A stretch of 64,000 bases of DNA, from contig NZ_JAEIOT010000004.1 in NCBI RefSeq assembly GCF_016342275.1, positions 248,001 to 312,000 of the forward strand, read 5' to 3'. The stretch's first letter is position 1; the number at the start of each line of letters is the position of its first letter. The notes beneath the pieces were generated by a model that saw only the letters and a program-made list of their open reading frames with translations, was not told the DNA's origin and made no database searches. The position numbers were made by a program, and so were the translations under genes. This DNA comes from Corynebacterium marambiense. Lineage in GTDB: Bacteria > Actinomycetota > Actinomycetes > Mycobacteriales > Mycobacteriaceae. Below, in pieces: positions 25,313 to 34,205 of this stretch.

Positions 25313-25996
25313 GTGGAAGCCGTACAGGAGATTCTGTCCCGCGCAGGTATCTTTCAGGGCGTCGATCCCGTCGCCGTCAACAACCTCATCCAGGAACTCG
25401 AGACCGTGCGTTACCCGCGCGGCACGACCATCTTCGACGAGGGTGAGCCCGGCGACCGGCTCTACATCATCACCTCCGGGAAGGTGAAGCTCGCCCGGCA
25501 CGCCGCGGATGGGCGCGAGAACCTACTCACCGTCATGGGCCCCTCGGACATGTTCGGCGAACTCTCCATCTTCGATCCGGGTCCGCGCACCTCGTCGGCG
25601 GTGTGCGTGACCGAGGTTCAGGCTGCGACGATGAACTCCGAGATGCTCCACAAGTGGATCAACGACCACCCCGAAATCTCCGAACAACTCCTCCGCGTCC
25701 TCGCCCGCCGCCTCCGCCGGACCAACGCCTCCCTGGCCGACCTCATCTTCACCGACGTCCCCGGACGCGTCGCCAAAACCCTGCTGCAGCTCGCCAACCG
25801 CTTCGGCACCCAGGAAGGCGGCGCACTACGCGTTAACCACGACCTCACCCAGGAAGAAATCGCCCAACTCGTCGGCGCCTCCCGCGAAACCGTAAACAAG
25901 GCACTCGCCACGTTCGCCCACCGCGGCTGGATCCGCCTCGAAGGCAAAAGCGTGCTGATCTGCGACACCGAACACCTCGCCAAACGCGCACGCTAA
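25313..25996 (+). CDS. glxR: cAMP-responsive global regulator GlxR (CRP/FNR family)
   Basis: 227 residues, exactly the family length. N-terminal cyclic-nucleotide domain with the phosphate-binding cassette [16 protein letters not shown], long dimerisation helix, then winged helix-turn-helix ([30 protein letters not shown]). In Corynebacterium GlxR binds TGTGA-N6-TCACA sites at well over a hundred promoters covering carbon, nitrogen and respiratory metabolism. GTG start with TTAGGAGA upstream. It would respond to cAMP from CyaB, also encoded in this window. Confidence 0.95.
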   Translation: MEAVQEILSRAGIFQGVDPVAVNNLIQELETVRYPRGTTIFDEGEPGDRLYIITSGKVKLARHAADGRENLLTVMGPSDMFGELSIFDPGPRTSSAVCVTEVQAATMNSEMLHKWINDHPEISEQLLRVLARRLRRTNASLADLIFTDVPGRVAKTLLQLANRFGTQEGGALRVNHDLTQEEIAQLVGASRETVNKALATFAHRGWIRLEGKSVLICDTEHLAKRAR

Positions 25997-26010
25997 CACC
26001 AGCACCCCAG

Positions 26011-26043
26011 AACCCGCCCACACACAGCCGTGGGCGGGTTTTT
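26011..26043 (+). terminator. glxR terminator
   Basis: AACCCGCCCAC pairs with GTGGGCGGGTT across an eight-base loop, followed by a T run. Confidence 0.85.
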
Positions 26044-26287
26044 CACGTCCGGTGCCGCCGCCATCCGACCAGAAGCACGGATAGACGCGGATGATCCCGA
26101 TCTCCACGCGGACGCAGTTTTCCAAAGTGGGTATCCAAATATTCATCTATTTTTCATTTGGAAACATATCTATGCCTAGCAACCCCTGGATAATGTCCGA
26201 AAGGTCAGCACATCCGACTGCACACCCCCCGTACAGCACCACATCTGCGGACACCCCTTTCTCCATCGACCATAGGAACGGCCCATC

Positions 26288-28492
26288 GTGCGTCCCCATT
26301 CACCCAGAAGAACTCTCCTCGCAGCCTTTTTGTGCACTGCACTAACCACTTCGTTCACACCCCACGCCACTGCGGATCCCCACACTTTCGATGGGCCGTA
26401 TGCGACCAATCTCGATACGACCATCGCGGACACCAACGCCGAGCAGTCCGATATCGCTCCGGTAGCCGCGCCTGTGGCCGCCCCGAACTTCGTGTTGCCC
26501 CATGTACCACCCCAACAGATGCAGTTCCTCGCAGGCATCTTCGGCATCATTGCCGCTCTCGGGGTTGTTCTCATAGGGATCTTCTCCCGGAGCTTCAACT
26601 CCGGTAGTAGTGGCGGACAAGGATCCAACCCGAGCACCACGCCGAGTACGACGCCGACCACCACCCAGTCGACCAGCCCGGCACCAAGCACCACCAAGTC
26701 AAGCACCACCAGCACCAAGCCGAGCACCACCAGCACCAAGCCGACCACCACCAAGTCGACCAGCCCGGCACCCACCACCGTGCCAAGCACCACCAAGTCG
26801 ACCACCACCAAGCCGAGCACCACCAGCACCACACCGAGCACTACCAAGTCGACCAGCCCGGCACCCACCACCGTGCCAAGCACCACCACCAAGCCCACCA
26901 CGACGGCACCAAGCACCACCACGTCAAGCACCACCAGCACCAAGTCGAGCACCACCAAGCCGACCACCACCACCAAGCCGACCACCACCAAGTCGACCAG
27001 CCCGGCACCCACCACCGTGCCAAGCACCACCAAGTCGACCAGCCCGGCACCCACCACCACCAAGCCCACCACCAGCACCACCACCAAGTCGACAACGTCG
27101 ACCAGCCCGGCACCCACCACCGTGCCAAGCACCACATCACAGCCGACGACCACCACACCGCAGCCGCCTGCAGAAACCGACAATGTCATTCCTGACGACG
27201 GCCTTCGGGTTGCGATCAATCAGGCGATGGGGCGCACCGATGACCCCCTGATCGATGTGACCCTGCGTGACATCGACGAGCATCCGGTACAGGACCTCAC
27301 TGTCAGCACGTGGTCATTCGTCGGCGAAGAGTACTACCTTGTCGAGAGCCTGCGTGGCCTCGAGCATCTGAAGGACCTGAAAACACTCGACGTCTACGAG
27401 CCGTGGCCCATCAATCTTCCTGATCTGTCGAACCTCCCCCACCTGGAGAGCCTGCATCTGACGAAATACAACGGGGCGCACCTTCCGGAGCCCACCGGCT
27501 ATTTCCCTGCTCTGCACTCGGTCGTCATCGAAGGTGGTAGGCTCGTTGACCTTCCGGCGGCGATGTTCTCCCCGATCGACAAGGCCCCGGGCAGCGACAC
27601 ACCGACGCAGCTGACAATCCTGAACGCTGAGCATTTCACCACGCTGCCTGCGAATCTCGGGGAGCGCCCGGTCTTCCGCAGCGTCACCATCTCCGGCACC
27701 GGCATCACAGAGCTGCCGGGCAGCCTCGGCGGTATGACATCCGTCGAGTCGATCACGTTGAAGGAGAACCCTCAGCTGTCCCGCATTCCCGAGGGACTAG
27801 CGACCCTATCCAACCTCACGCAGGTGGATATTTCCTGGTCACCGGAGCTTTCGTCGCTGCCTTCCTCACTGTTCGAGGCGCCGGCGCTGGACACCCTCAC
27901 TGTGGTCCGCACCGGTCTCACCGGACTGCCCTCGACACTCGGGAATGCGTCCTCGTTGAGGCTCGTCGACGTCTCCCACAACGCGATAGCCACGCTTCCC
28001 GATTCCATCGGACAGCTGGGCAATCTGGAGAGCTTCGTCGCTTCGGGCAACAGGATCTCGGGGCTTCCCTCGAGCATCACGACACTACCGTCGCTGTACT
28101 ACCTGGATTTGAGCGAAAACCAACTGACCGCTCTGCCGTCCGGTTGGGGCGGGGCGGTGGGTCTCCGTTTCCTTCTCCTCTCCGACAACCAGCTGACCGA
28201 TGGTCTTCCCGAGGGCATCAGTCAGATTCGGCTCCTCGACGCGATCTCCCTGGGGAACAACAATCTCACCCAGGTTCCCGCTTTCCTCAATCATCGGCTC
28301 GGGCAAGGCAGGGAGAACGACGATTCCCGGGTGAATGTCCATCTCAACGGCAACCCGATCGCGACTGTTCCGGAATCGGTGCTCACGTCGCACGCAACGA
28401 TCGATTTGGAGGGCACGAACGTGTCTCCGGAGGACCCCGTGATCAGGCGTGCATACGAGGATGGTTCCGACGTCGCGTTCATCTTCTCCTGA
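26288..28492 (+). CDS. Leucine-rich-repeat surface protein with Thr/Ser/Pro stalk
   Basis: 734 residues. Signal peptide (RRTLLAAFLCTALTTSFTPHATA), short region, then a second hydrophobic helix (FLAGIFGIIAALGVVLIGIF, ~residues 78-98). Next is a ~180-residue Thr/Ser/Pro/Lys low-complexity stalk made of short repeats, and a globular C-terminal half of about a dozen LRR units of the LxxLPxxLxxLxxLxxLxLSxNxL type. No LPXTG. Predicted topology: anchored near the N-terminus, with the LRR domain displayed outside on the stalk, as a ligand or host-binding module similar in principle to internalins. GTG start with a weak ribosome site. It interrupts the conserved glxR-MBL neighbourhood, so it is probably an insertion. 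Confidence 0.8.
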   Translation: MRPHSPRRTLLAAFLCTALTTSFTPHATADPHTFDGPYATNLDTTIADTNAEQSDIAPVAAPVAAPNFVLPHVPPQQMQFLAGIFGIIAALGVVLIGIFSRSFNSGSSGGQGSNPSTTPSTTPTTTQSTSPAPSTTKSSTTSTKPSTTSTKPTTTKSTSPAPTTVPSTTKSTTTKPSTTSTTPSTTKSTSPAPTTVPSTTTKPTTTAPSTTTSSTTSTKSSTTKPTTTTKPTTTKSTSPAPTTVPSTTKSTSPAPTTTKPTTSTTTKSTTSTSPAPTTVPSTTSQPTTTTPQPPAETDNVIPDDGLRVAINQAMGRTDDPLIDVTLRDIDEHPVQDLTVSTWSFVGEEYYLVESLRGLEHLKDLKTLDVYEPWPINLPDLSNLPHLESLHLTKYNGAHLPEPTGYFPALHSVVIEGGRLVDLPAAMFSPIDKAPGSDTPTQLTILNAEHFTTLPANLGERPVFRSVTISGTGITELPGSLGGMTSVESITLKENPQLSRIPEGLATLSNLTQVDISWSPELSSLPSSLFEAPALDTLTVVRTGLTGLPSTLGNASSLRLVDVSHNAIATLPDSIGQLGNLESFVASGNRISGLPSSITTLPSLYYLDLSENQLTALPSGWGGAVGLRFLLLSDNQLTDGLPEGISQIRLLDAISLGNNNLTQVPAFLNHRLGQGRENDDSRVNVHLNGNPIATVPESVLTSHATIDLEGTNVSPEDPVIRRAYEDGSDVAFIFS
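26629..27165 (+). repeat. Degenerate tandem repeats encoding the Thr/Ser/Pro stalk
   Basis: Nested repeats of CCACCA/AGCACC triplets within larger units. A ~40-base unit reading TCGACCAGCCCGGCACCCAC then CACCGTGCCAAGCACCA occurs about four times (near 26757, 26850, 26993, 27100), with a partial copy near 27036. All stay in frame. Such arrays can change length by slippage. Confidence 0.85.
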
Positions 28493-28544
28493 GGGGCTCT
28501 ATCCTCTAGATCGGGGATGAACGCCTCAATCCAGCGTTTGTTTC

Positions 28545-28592
28545 CATGACGAAGCCCCTTCCCTCACTCCGCAGGGAAGGGGCTTCGTCATG
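28545..28592. terminator. Strong bidirectional terminator between LRR and MBL genes
   Basis: A 19-base perfect stem (CATGACGAAGCCCCTTCCC and its complement) around a ten-base loop, between convergent genes. Confidence 0.88.
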
Positions 28593-28615
28593 CGTTTGAC
28601 CGCCCGGAGTTGCTC

Positions 28616-29431
28616 TTACTCGCCGTTGGCCTCCAGGTACCGGAGGGTGACGCGGGTCGACTGCTCAGCCGCGCCCCGGAGCACCGGGTCTACGTCGGTG
28701 TAGATCTCGTCGACGATGGTCTTCAGCGGAATGTCCTTGCCGAGGCGGGCGCGCACCTCGCGGACCTGGCGGAGGCGCTGCTCGCGGCGGTCGATGTACT
28801 TGCGGGCCATCTGCGCGGTGCTCGGCAGATCGGGGCCGTGGGCGGGGAGCAGGCGGATGCCGTCGCCCTCTTTCTCCAGCATGTGGAGGGTGTCGAGGTA
28901 GAGGCCCAGGTCGCCATCGGTCTCGGAGATCATGGTGGTGTGCCGACCGGCGATGGTGTCACCGGTGACGATGCCCTCGAGAGTGGACTCGTGGGGGACG
29001 CCGCTCCAGATGAAGAAGCAGGCGGAATCGGAAGTGTGCCCCGGGGTGTGGCGGACCTCGATCTGCGGGGTGACGCCCTCGAGTGAGATGATCTCCCGAT
29101 CCTCCAGCGGGTCGCCCTCGCGGCAGTAGGTCTTGTCGAAGGCCCGGACGGGCGCACCGGTGAGCTGGCGGAACCGGCCGGTGGAGTCGGCGTGGTCGTG
29201 GTGCCGGTGGGTGATCAGGATCAGCGCGACCTCGCTGGCCTTGCTGTTGAGGACGTTGAGGTGGCCCTCGTCCTCCGGTCCCGGGTCGATGACGATGCTC
29301 CGTGGATCACCCTCCGCACGGATCACCCAAGAGTTGGTTCCCTCCAGGGACGCGTAGGACGGGTTCGGACTGAGGACAACTGCAGCTGACGGTGTGACCG
29401 GACGCAGCTGGCTGTAGGCGGGGTGCTCCAT
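28616..29431 (-). CDS. Metallo-beta-lactamase-fold hydrolase (Rv3677c-like)
   Basis: 271 residues. Dinuclear zinc motif THRHHDHAD, distal His in RHTPGHTSDS, Asp in VTGDTIAG, and His in LPAHGPDL. C-terminal helical part as in LACTB2-like hydrolases. The ATG at 29431 is preferred to the GTG two codons earlier: TAAGCT (minus strand, 29444-29439) is seven bases before the ATG, giving a leaderless mRNA. Substrate unknown. Convergent with the LRR gene. Confidence 0.85.
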   Translation of the reverse strand: MEHPAYSQLRPVTPSAAVVLSPNPSYASLEGTNSWVIRAEGDPRSIVIDPGPEDEGHLNVLNSKASEVALILITHRHHDHADSTGRFRQLTGAPVRAFDKTYCREGDPLEDREIISLEGVTPQIEVRHTPGHTSDSACFFIWSGVPHESTLEGIVTGDTIAGRHTTMISETDGDLGLYLDTLHMLEKEGDGIRLLPAHGPDLPSTAQMARKYIDRREQRLRQVREVRARLGKDIPLKTIVDEIYTDVDPVLRGAAEQSTRVTLRYLEANGE

Positions 29432-29470
29432 GCCCACTAGCTTAACCGCCAGTCGCGCCCACGTACGGTG

Positions 29471-29929
29471 TTACTCCTTGATTTCCACCACAATCTCCAC
29501 CTCAACGGGTGAACCGAGCGGTAGTTCGTACACCCCGACGGCGGATCGCGCATGCCGTCCCGCGTTCCCGAAAATCTCGGCGAGGGTGTCGGAGGCACCG
29601 TTGAGTACTGCGGCCTGGGCGTTGAACCCTTCGGCGGAGGCGACGAAACCGGTCACCTTGAGCACCCGGGAGACGTTGTCGATGCCGACGAGCGAATCTA
29701 CTGCGGCGAGTGCGTTGAGCGCGCAGGTGCGTGCCAGGTGCGCGGCATCGTCGACGCTGACGTCCGCACCGACCTTGCCGGTCGCGGCGAGCGTACCGTC
29801 GATGATCGGGAGCTGTCCGGATGTCCACACTTGATCACCGACGCGGATGGCGGGCTGGTAAGACCCGGCGGGGGCTGCGACTGCGGGAAGCGTGATCCCG
29901 AGTTCACGGAGGCGTTCCGAGTGGCCCAT
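29471..29929 (-). CDS. RidA family protein (YjgF/YER057c/UK114)
   Basis: 152 residues. YQPAIRVGDQVWTSGQLP, the long helix region (LARTCALNALAAVDS) and ARSAVGVYELPLGSPVEVEI follow the RidA plan. In RidA proper an Arg binds the imine substrate's carboxylate; here the equivalent stretch has HARSAVG, which retains an Arg. Deaminates reactive enamine/imine intermediates. Starts one base after the DUF4177-like gene ends, so both are cotranscribed. Confidence 0.85.
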   Translation of the reverse strand: MGHSERLRELGITLPAVAAPAGSYQPAIRVGDQVWTSGQLPIIDGTLAATGKVGADVSVDDAAHLARTCALNALAAVDSLVGIDNVSRVLKVTGFVASAEGFNAQAAVLNGASDTLAEIFGNAGRHARSAVGVYELPLGSPVEVEIVVEIKE

Positions 29930-29930
29930 G

Positions 29931-30092
29931 TCAGTCCTTCGGGCGCTTCATGTAGGCGACGACGTTCTCGGGATTCGGCCCCGGCACGACGGTAACGAGT
30001 TCCCAGCCGTCCTCGCCCCAGGTGTCGAGGATCTGCTTGGTCGCGTGTGTGAGCAGCGGAACGGTGGCGTATTCCCACGTGGTAGTAGTCAT
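29931..30092 (-). CDS. Small DUF4177-like protein
   Basis: 53 residues: TTTTWEYATVPLLTHATKQ, then LDTWGEDGWELVTVVPGP and VVAYMKRPKD. The WEY...GWELV...AYMKRP pattern is that of DUF4177 and of the short protein Rv3678A. ATG at 30092 lies eight bases past the last base of TAAAGT (minus strand, 30105-30100), so leaderless. Immediately upstream of the RidA gene. Function unknown. Confidence 0.8.
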   Translation of the reverse strand: MTTTTWEYATVPLLTHATKQILDTWGEDGWELVTVVPGPNPENVVAYMKRPKD

Positions 30093-30105
30093 GCCTCACA
30101 CTTTA

Positions 30106-30776
30106 TGCGAGTCTCGGCGGACCGGCAGAAACGAACCGGGCACGGTAGCCACGAGCCACTGCCCGGCCGCACCGTGCCCCGGGGCGACGCTGCGCAACCT
30201 GACCGGCGGTGTTTTGTCGTGGGTTGTCCACTCCTGTGTTCCTTACACGGCGAGCTGCAGCTGCGAGCCGAGTTCATTCAGCGCATGGGCCGGGGAGGGC
30301 GCGGAAGGCTGATTGATGGGTGCTCAGCGATGCGGTGGGTGCCGGATGTGGCTTGGGGCAGATCGGGGAAACCGGGGTTCGGTGTGACGTCTTTAACGGT
30401 GGCCTGATGCGGCCCGATGTCCATGCAGTCGGTGGCGAGTATCGAGATGTTCTCAGGATGCTCCCGCTCACCGGCGCAGGCCAGGTCCCCCGCACACTGC
30501 TTTCGGTAAGCCGTCCCGTGGGGTTTCTGTCCTCCGAGGTGGGGGAATGTTCCTCCGCTGTCTCCCCGTGATCATCACCAGAAAGGGTTCCGCAGGAGTC
30601 ATCGACGACTCTGGCTGCGGGTCCGTGGAGCGGTCGCAGGCTACGGTGGCGCCTCAGCGTGGAGGATGTGGTTGATCTTGAGGCGGCCGTCGTGGACGAT
30701 CCGGTCACGGGAGGTCCCCCGATCGTCCCCCGTGCGCCCCGGGATCCGGGGCCTGTGGTGACCTGGGGAACCGAGT
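30106..30776. other. Gene-poor region upstream of whcA terminus
   Basis: About 670 bases between two minus-strand genes. Frames of 80-170 codons exist, but their translations are low-complexity Arg/Pro/Ser-rich with no ribosome site or family motif. I see no tRNA or clear hairpin terminator. It may be a remnant of genes present here in related species, or a non-coding RNA locus. Confidence 0.5.
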
Positions 30777-31136
30777 CTAGATACCGGTCAGCTCACCACC
30801 GGCGGCGAGGTACTCCGCCCAGTTACTGATGTGGGGGTTCTTGCGCAGCAGTGCGCGGCGCTGGCGTTCGGTCAGCCCACCCCAGACGCCGAATTCGACC
30901 CGGTTGTCCAGGGCGTCGGCGCGGCATTCGGTGAGCACCGGGCAACGGCGGCAGATCGCGGCCGCCTTGCGCTGGGCGGCCCCACGGACGAAGAGCGCGT
31001 CGGGGTCCCCCTCCCGGCACTTGGCTCGGGTGACCCATTCCCCGCGGCCCGGATGGGTTACGGCGGTGGAGGTGGTGCGTGCGGTGCGGGCGAAGTAGGG
31101 GTTCTTACGTGGATCCTGGATAAGTGACGCGGTCAT
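30777..31136 (-). CDS. whcA: WhiB-family iron-sulfur regulator (WhcA/WhiB4-like)
   Basis: 119 residues. Four Cys ligands for a 4Fe-4S cluster: C40, then C62-X2-C65-X5-C71 (AAICRRCPVLTECRADAL), followed by the GVWGG turn and a basic C-terminal helix (ERQRRALLRKN). Position beside ponA matches C. glutamicum whcA (cg0337) and M. tuberculosis whiB4 (Rv3681c). In C. glutamicum WhcA negatively affects the oxidative stress response. Ribosome site TAGGAGA precedes the ATG. Divergent from ponA. Confidence 0.9.
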   Translation of the reverse strand: MTASLIQDPRKNPYFARTARTTSTAVTHPGRGEWVTRAKCREGDPDALFVRGAAQRKAAAICRRCPVLTECRADALDNRVEFGVWGGLTERQRRALLRKNPHISNWAEYLAAGGELTGI

Positions 31137-31260
31137 CGCTGATCTCTCCTACTGCATGCCTTCATTGACGAATGTAAGTGTATTCACACTATGCACCATA
31201 TGTCGAATGCGTCACACCTACGGGTGGGGCCAACTGTTTCCGGGGCGCGGATTTGTTACG

Positions 31261-31266
31261 TAGGGT
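31261..31266 (+). promoter_or_regulatory. -10 element of leaderless ponA mRNA
   Basis: TAGGGT ends seven bases before the GTG at 31273, placing the predicted +1 on the G of the start codon. No Shine-Dalgarno is present. Confidence 0.6.
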
Positions 31267-31272
31267 AAAGGG

Positions 31273-33669
31273 GTGTCTCTCGTAGAATCCCTGTCCAAGA
31301 CCGCCGGCGCCATCGTCGCCGTCGGAGTCCTCGGCGCGGCGGTCGTCGCCCCGGTGGCCGGAATCTCCGGGCTCGCCGTCGCACGGACTCAGGAAGCGAT
31401 GGAATCCAACCTCGCCGACCTCACCGACGGTGAGGCACCCGGGGTGACCACGATCCTCGACGCCCACGGTAACCCGATGGCCTGGTTGTACAAGCAGCGC
31501 AGGTTTGAGGTCACCGGTGACCAGATCTCCCCCGCGATGAAGCAGGCCATCGTCAGCGTGGAGGACCGGCGCTTCTATGAACATGACGGCGTCGACTGGC
31601 AGGGCACGATCCGCGCCATGGCGACGAACATTTTCTCCGGGTCGGTGCAGCAGGGTGCATCCACCCTCGACCAGCAGTATGTGAAGAACTATCTCCTCCT
31701 GGTCGACGCCGAGGATGAAACGGAACAGGCCGCGGCCACCGAGACCAGCTACGCCCGCAAGCTCCGTGAGATGCGGATGGCCTCGGATCTGGAGCAACTA
31801 CTGACCAAGGACGAGATCCTCACCCGCTACCTCAACATAGTCCCGTTCGGCAACGGGGCGTACGGTGTCGAGGCCGCGTCGCGGACGTATTTCGGTATCC
31901 CGGCGGTCGAGCTGAGTGTGGCGCAGTCCGCGATGCTCGCCGGGATCGTCCAGTCATCGTCTGTACTGAACCCGTACACCAATGAGGTGGGGGTCACCCA
32001 GCGCCGGAACACGGTGCTGGACACGATGGTCGCCACCGGATCGATCACCCCGGAGGAGGCCGCGGCCATCAAGCAGCAGCCCCTCGGTGTGCTCCCGGCC
32101 CCCGATGAGCTGCCGCGCGGCTGCATCGCCGCGGGCAACCGCGGTTTCTTCTGCGATCACGTCCTGCGCTACCTGGGCGACAAGGGCATCAGTCTCGACG
32201 AGCTCGAGACGGGTGCCTACACGGTGGAGACGACCCTCGATCCGGTGATCCAGGACATCGCGCACGATTCGGTCACCGCACAGGTCGGCCCCATGACACC
32301 GGGTGTCGCCGGAGTCATGGACGTCATCGAGCCCGGCAATGAGGATCGCCCCATCCGGGCGATGGTGTCCTCGCGCAACTACGGTCTGAATCTCGAGGCA
32401 GGTGAGACGGTTCTACCCCAGACCTCGACGAGGGTCGGCAGCGGCGCCGGCTCGGTGTTCAAGATCTTCACCGCAGCCGCGGCCCTCGAGAAGGGTATGG
32501 GTGTGGACACGGTGCTCGACGTACCGGCCCGGTACGAGGCGAAGAACCTCGGCACCGGTGGGGCGCAGAACTGCCCGCCGAACACCTACTGCGTCGAGAA
32601 CGCCGGGGTCTACAAGCCGACGATGACGCTCAAAGACGCGCTCGCGCACTCCCCGAACACGACCTTCGTCAAACTCATCGAGACCGTGGGCGTGACACCG
32701 ACCGTCGACATGGCCGTGAAGCTCGGACTGCGGGACTACGCCGAACCCGGCAGCTTCGACGGTGATTCCTCTATCGCGGACTACATGAAGGCCCACAACC
32801 TCGGTTCTTTCACCCTCGGACCGACGGCGGTCAACCCCCTGGAACTAGCGAACGTCGCGGCGACGGTCGCCTCCGGAGGTGTCTGGTGTGAGCCGAACCC
32901 GATCGTCCGGGTGACCGACCGCCACGGTCGGGAGGTGTCGCTGGATCAGCCCGACTGCGAGCGGGTCCTCGACGAGGGGGTCGCCTACGCACTCGAGAAC
33001 GGCCTGTCCCAGGACGTGGTGTCCGGCACCGCCGCCGACGCGGCCCGTGCCGCGGGTTGGTCCGCACCCACGGCTGCCAAGACCGGGACGACGGAGTCCC
33101 ACCAGTCCGCCGCATTCATGGGCTTCAACAGTGGTTTCGCCGCCGCCCCGTACATCTACAACGACGGCACCACGGTGTCCCCGCTGTGCACCAGCCCGCT
33201 GCGGCAGTGCCCCGCAGGAGACCTCTACGGTGGTATGGAGGCTGCCCGCGCCTGGTTCGGTGCGGCGAATCGGATTCCGGCGGCGACCGGTGGCAGGCTA
33301 GGCCCGTTCGATGACCGTTTCAAACAGGGCACCGCCGTGTCCGGCCTGCCGAAGGTGTCCGGCTTGAGCGAGGACGACGCCCGGAAGAAGATCACCGACG
33401 CGGGCTACACGGTGCGCACCCAGTATGTACCCGGAAACGGAATGCCACTCGGACGTGCCGTCAACGTGATCCCCGCGAAACAGCCGCTACTCAAGGGCGA
33501 GGAGGTCATCCTCCAACTCTCCGACGGTTCCCGCCCAGTCCCCGTACCGCCGGTCCCGGGTCCGGAATCCCCTCCGGACCGCGCCCGCAGGCAGGCACCC
33601 GACCCCGATGAGACCGTGGAGAACCTGCAGAACGCGCTCAACGACATTCTGCGGCAGAACGGGTTCTAA
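31273..33669 (+). CDS. ponA: Bifunctional penicillin-binding protein (class A) with PASTA domain
   Basis: 798 residues. N-terminal membrane helix, GT51 glycosyltransferase domain (SVEDRRFYEHDGVDWQGT with catalytic Glu; GASTLDQQYVKN), then transpeptidase domain: SxxK in GSVFKIF, SxN in HSPNTTF, KTG in AAKTGTTE. One PASTA domain near the C-terminus (LPKVSGLSEDDARKKITDAG) and a Pro-rich tail. Polymerises and crosslinks peptidoglycan. Ortholog by position of M. tuberculosis PonA2 (Rv3682) and C. glutamicum pbp1a. Divergent from whcA. Confidence 0.95.
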   Translation: MSLVESLSKTAGAIVAVGVLGAAVVAPVAGISGLAVARTQEAMESNLADLTDGEAPGVTTILDAHGNPMAWLYKQRRFEVTGDQISPAMKQAIVSVEDRRFYEHDGVDWQGTIRAMATNIFSGSVQQGASTLDQQYVKNYLLLVDAEDETEQAAATETSYARKLREMRMASDLEQLLTKDEILTRYLNIVPFGNGAYGVEAASRTYFGIPAVELSVAQSAMLAGIVQSSSVLNPYTNEVGVTQRRNTVLDTMVATGSITPEEAAAIKQQPLGVLPAPDELPRGCIAAGNRGFFCDHVLRYLGDKGISLDELETGAYTVETTLDPVIQDIAHDSVTAQVGPMTPGVAGVMDVIEPGNEDRPIRAMVSSRNYGLNLEAGETVLPQTSTRVGSGAGSVFKIFTAAAALEKGMGVDTVLDVPARYEAKNLGTGGAQNCPPNTYCVENAGVYKPTMTLKDALAHSPNTTFVKLIETVGVTPTVDMAVKLGLRDYAEPGSFDGDSSIADYMKAHNLGSFTLGPTAVNPLELANVAATVASGGVWCEPNPIVRVTDRHGREVSLDQPDCERVLDEGVAYALENGLSQDVVSGTAADAARAAGWSAPTAAKTGTTESHQSAAFMGFNSGFAAAPYIYNDGTTVSPLCTSPLRQCPAGDLYGGMEAARAWFGAANRIPAATGGRLGPFDDRFKQGTAVSGLPKVSGLSEDDARKKITDAGYTVRTQYVPGNGMPLGRAVNVIPAKQPLLKGEEVILQLSDGSRPVPVPPVPGPESPPDRARRQAPDPDETVENLQNALNDILRQNGF

Positions 33670-33711
33670 CCAACCCTCCGACCAGCCCGAACGAGCGTAG
33701 TCGGGCACCGG

Positions 33712-34182
33712 TCAGGCGCGCTGCAGCCGCTCCCTGACGGCCGCGGAGATCCGCTTTCCGTCGGCACGGCCCGCCGTGGCGGCCTGGGCGACCTTCATGA
33801 CCTGCCCCATCTGTTTCATGGTCACCGGGGCTCCTGTCTCCTGCGCGACCTCGGCCACCACTTTGTCGACGACCGCCGCGAGGTCGGCATCATCCAGCTG
33901 GGCTGGCTGGTAGCGCGCGAGGATGTCGGCCTCGGTTTCTTCGGCGTCAGCGAGTTCCGTGCGCCCCGCTTCCCGGTAAATCGACGCTGACTCGCGGCGT
34001 TTCTTGATCTCCCTGGCGATCAACCGGAGAACATCCTCGTCCCCCACCTCGTGTTTGGCCCCGGAGACGGCCTCGTTCTGGATGGCGGCGAGAAGACTGC
34101 GCAGCGTGCGCTTCACGTCTTCGTCTCGGGCCTTCATGGCGGCGGTCAGATCCGCGCGGATAGCGTCAGTCAACGTACTCAT
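33712..34182 (-). CDS. YqeY/GatB-domain protein
   Basis: 156 residues. N-terminal helices TLRSLLAAIQNEAVSG, Lys/Arg-rich middle (IAREIKKRRESASIYREAGR), and the C-terminal helical domain shared with GatB (MGQVMKVAQAATAGRADGKRIS). Soluble; role unclear, perhaps tRNA-linked by analogy with GatB. ATG at 34182 is preceded at leaderless spacing by TATCGT on the minus strand, overlapping the -10 of the divergent metallophosphoesterase gene. Confidence 0.85.
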   Translation of the reverse strand: MSTLTDAIRADLTAAMKARDEDVKRTLRSLLAAIQNEAVSGAKHEVGDEDVLRLIAREIKKRRESASIYREAGRTELADAEETEADILARYQPAQLDDADLAAVVDKVVAEVAQETGAPVTMKQMGQVMKVAQAATAGRADGKRISAAVRERLQRA

Positions 34183-34189
34183 GCCGTCC

Positions 34190-34199
34190 ACGATACGCT
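34190..34199. promoter_or_regulatory. Overlapping divergent -10 elements of two leaderless genes
   Basis: ACGATACGCT contains TACGCT on plus (34194-34199), seven bases before GTG 34206. It also contains TATCGT on minus (34195-34190), eight bases before ATG 34182. The two boxes share two base pairs, so polymerase can occupy only one at a time. Confidence 0.6.
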
Positions 34200-34205
34200 G
34201 GACAG

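Noticed and set aside
26176..27219. 347-codon minus-strand Val/Leu-rich frame opposite the LRR protein
   Set aside because: Product of the complementary ACC repeat (GGT=Val); low complexity only.
30274..30708. 144-codon minus-strand frame in the gene-poor region
   Set aside because: Ser/Thr/Arg/Pro-rich with no ribosome site, promoter spacing or recognisable motif.
33675..33707. GCCCGA...TCGGGC as a ponA terminator
   Set aside because: The stem is only six base pairs and no T run follows.
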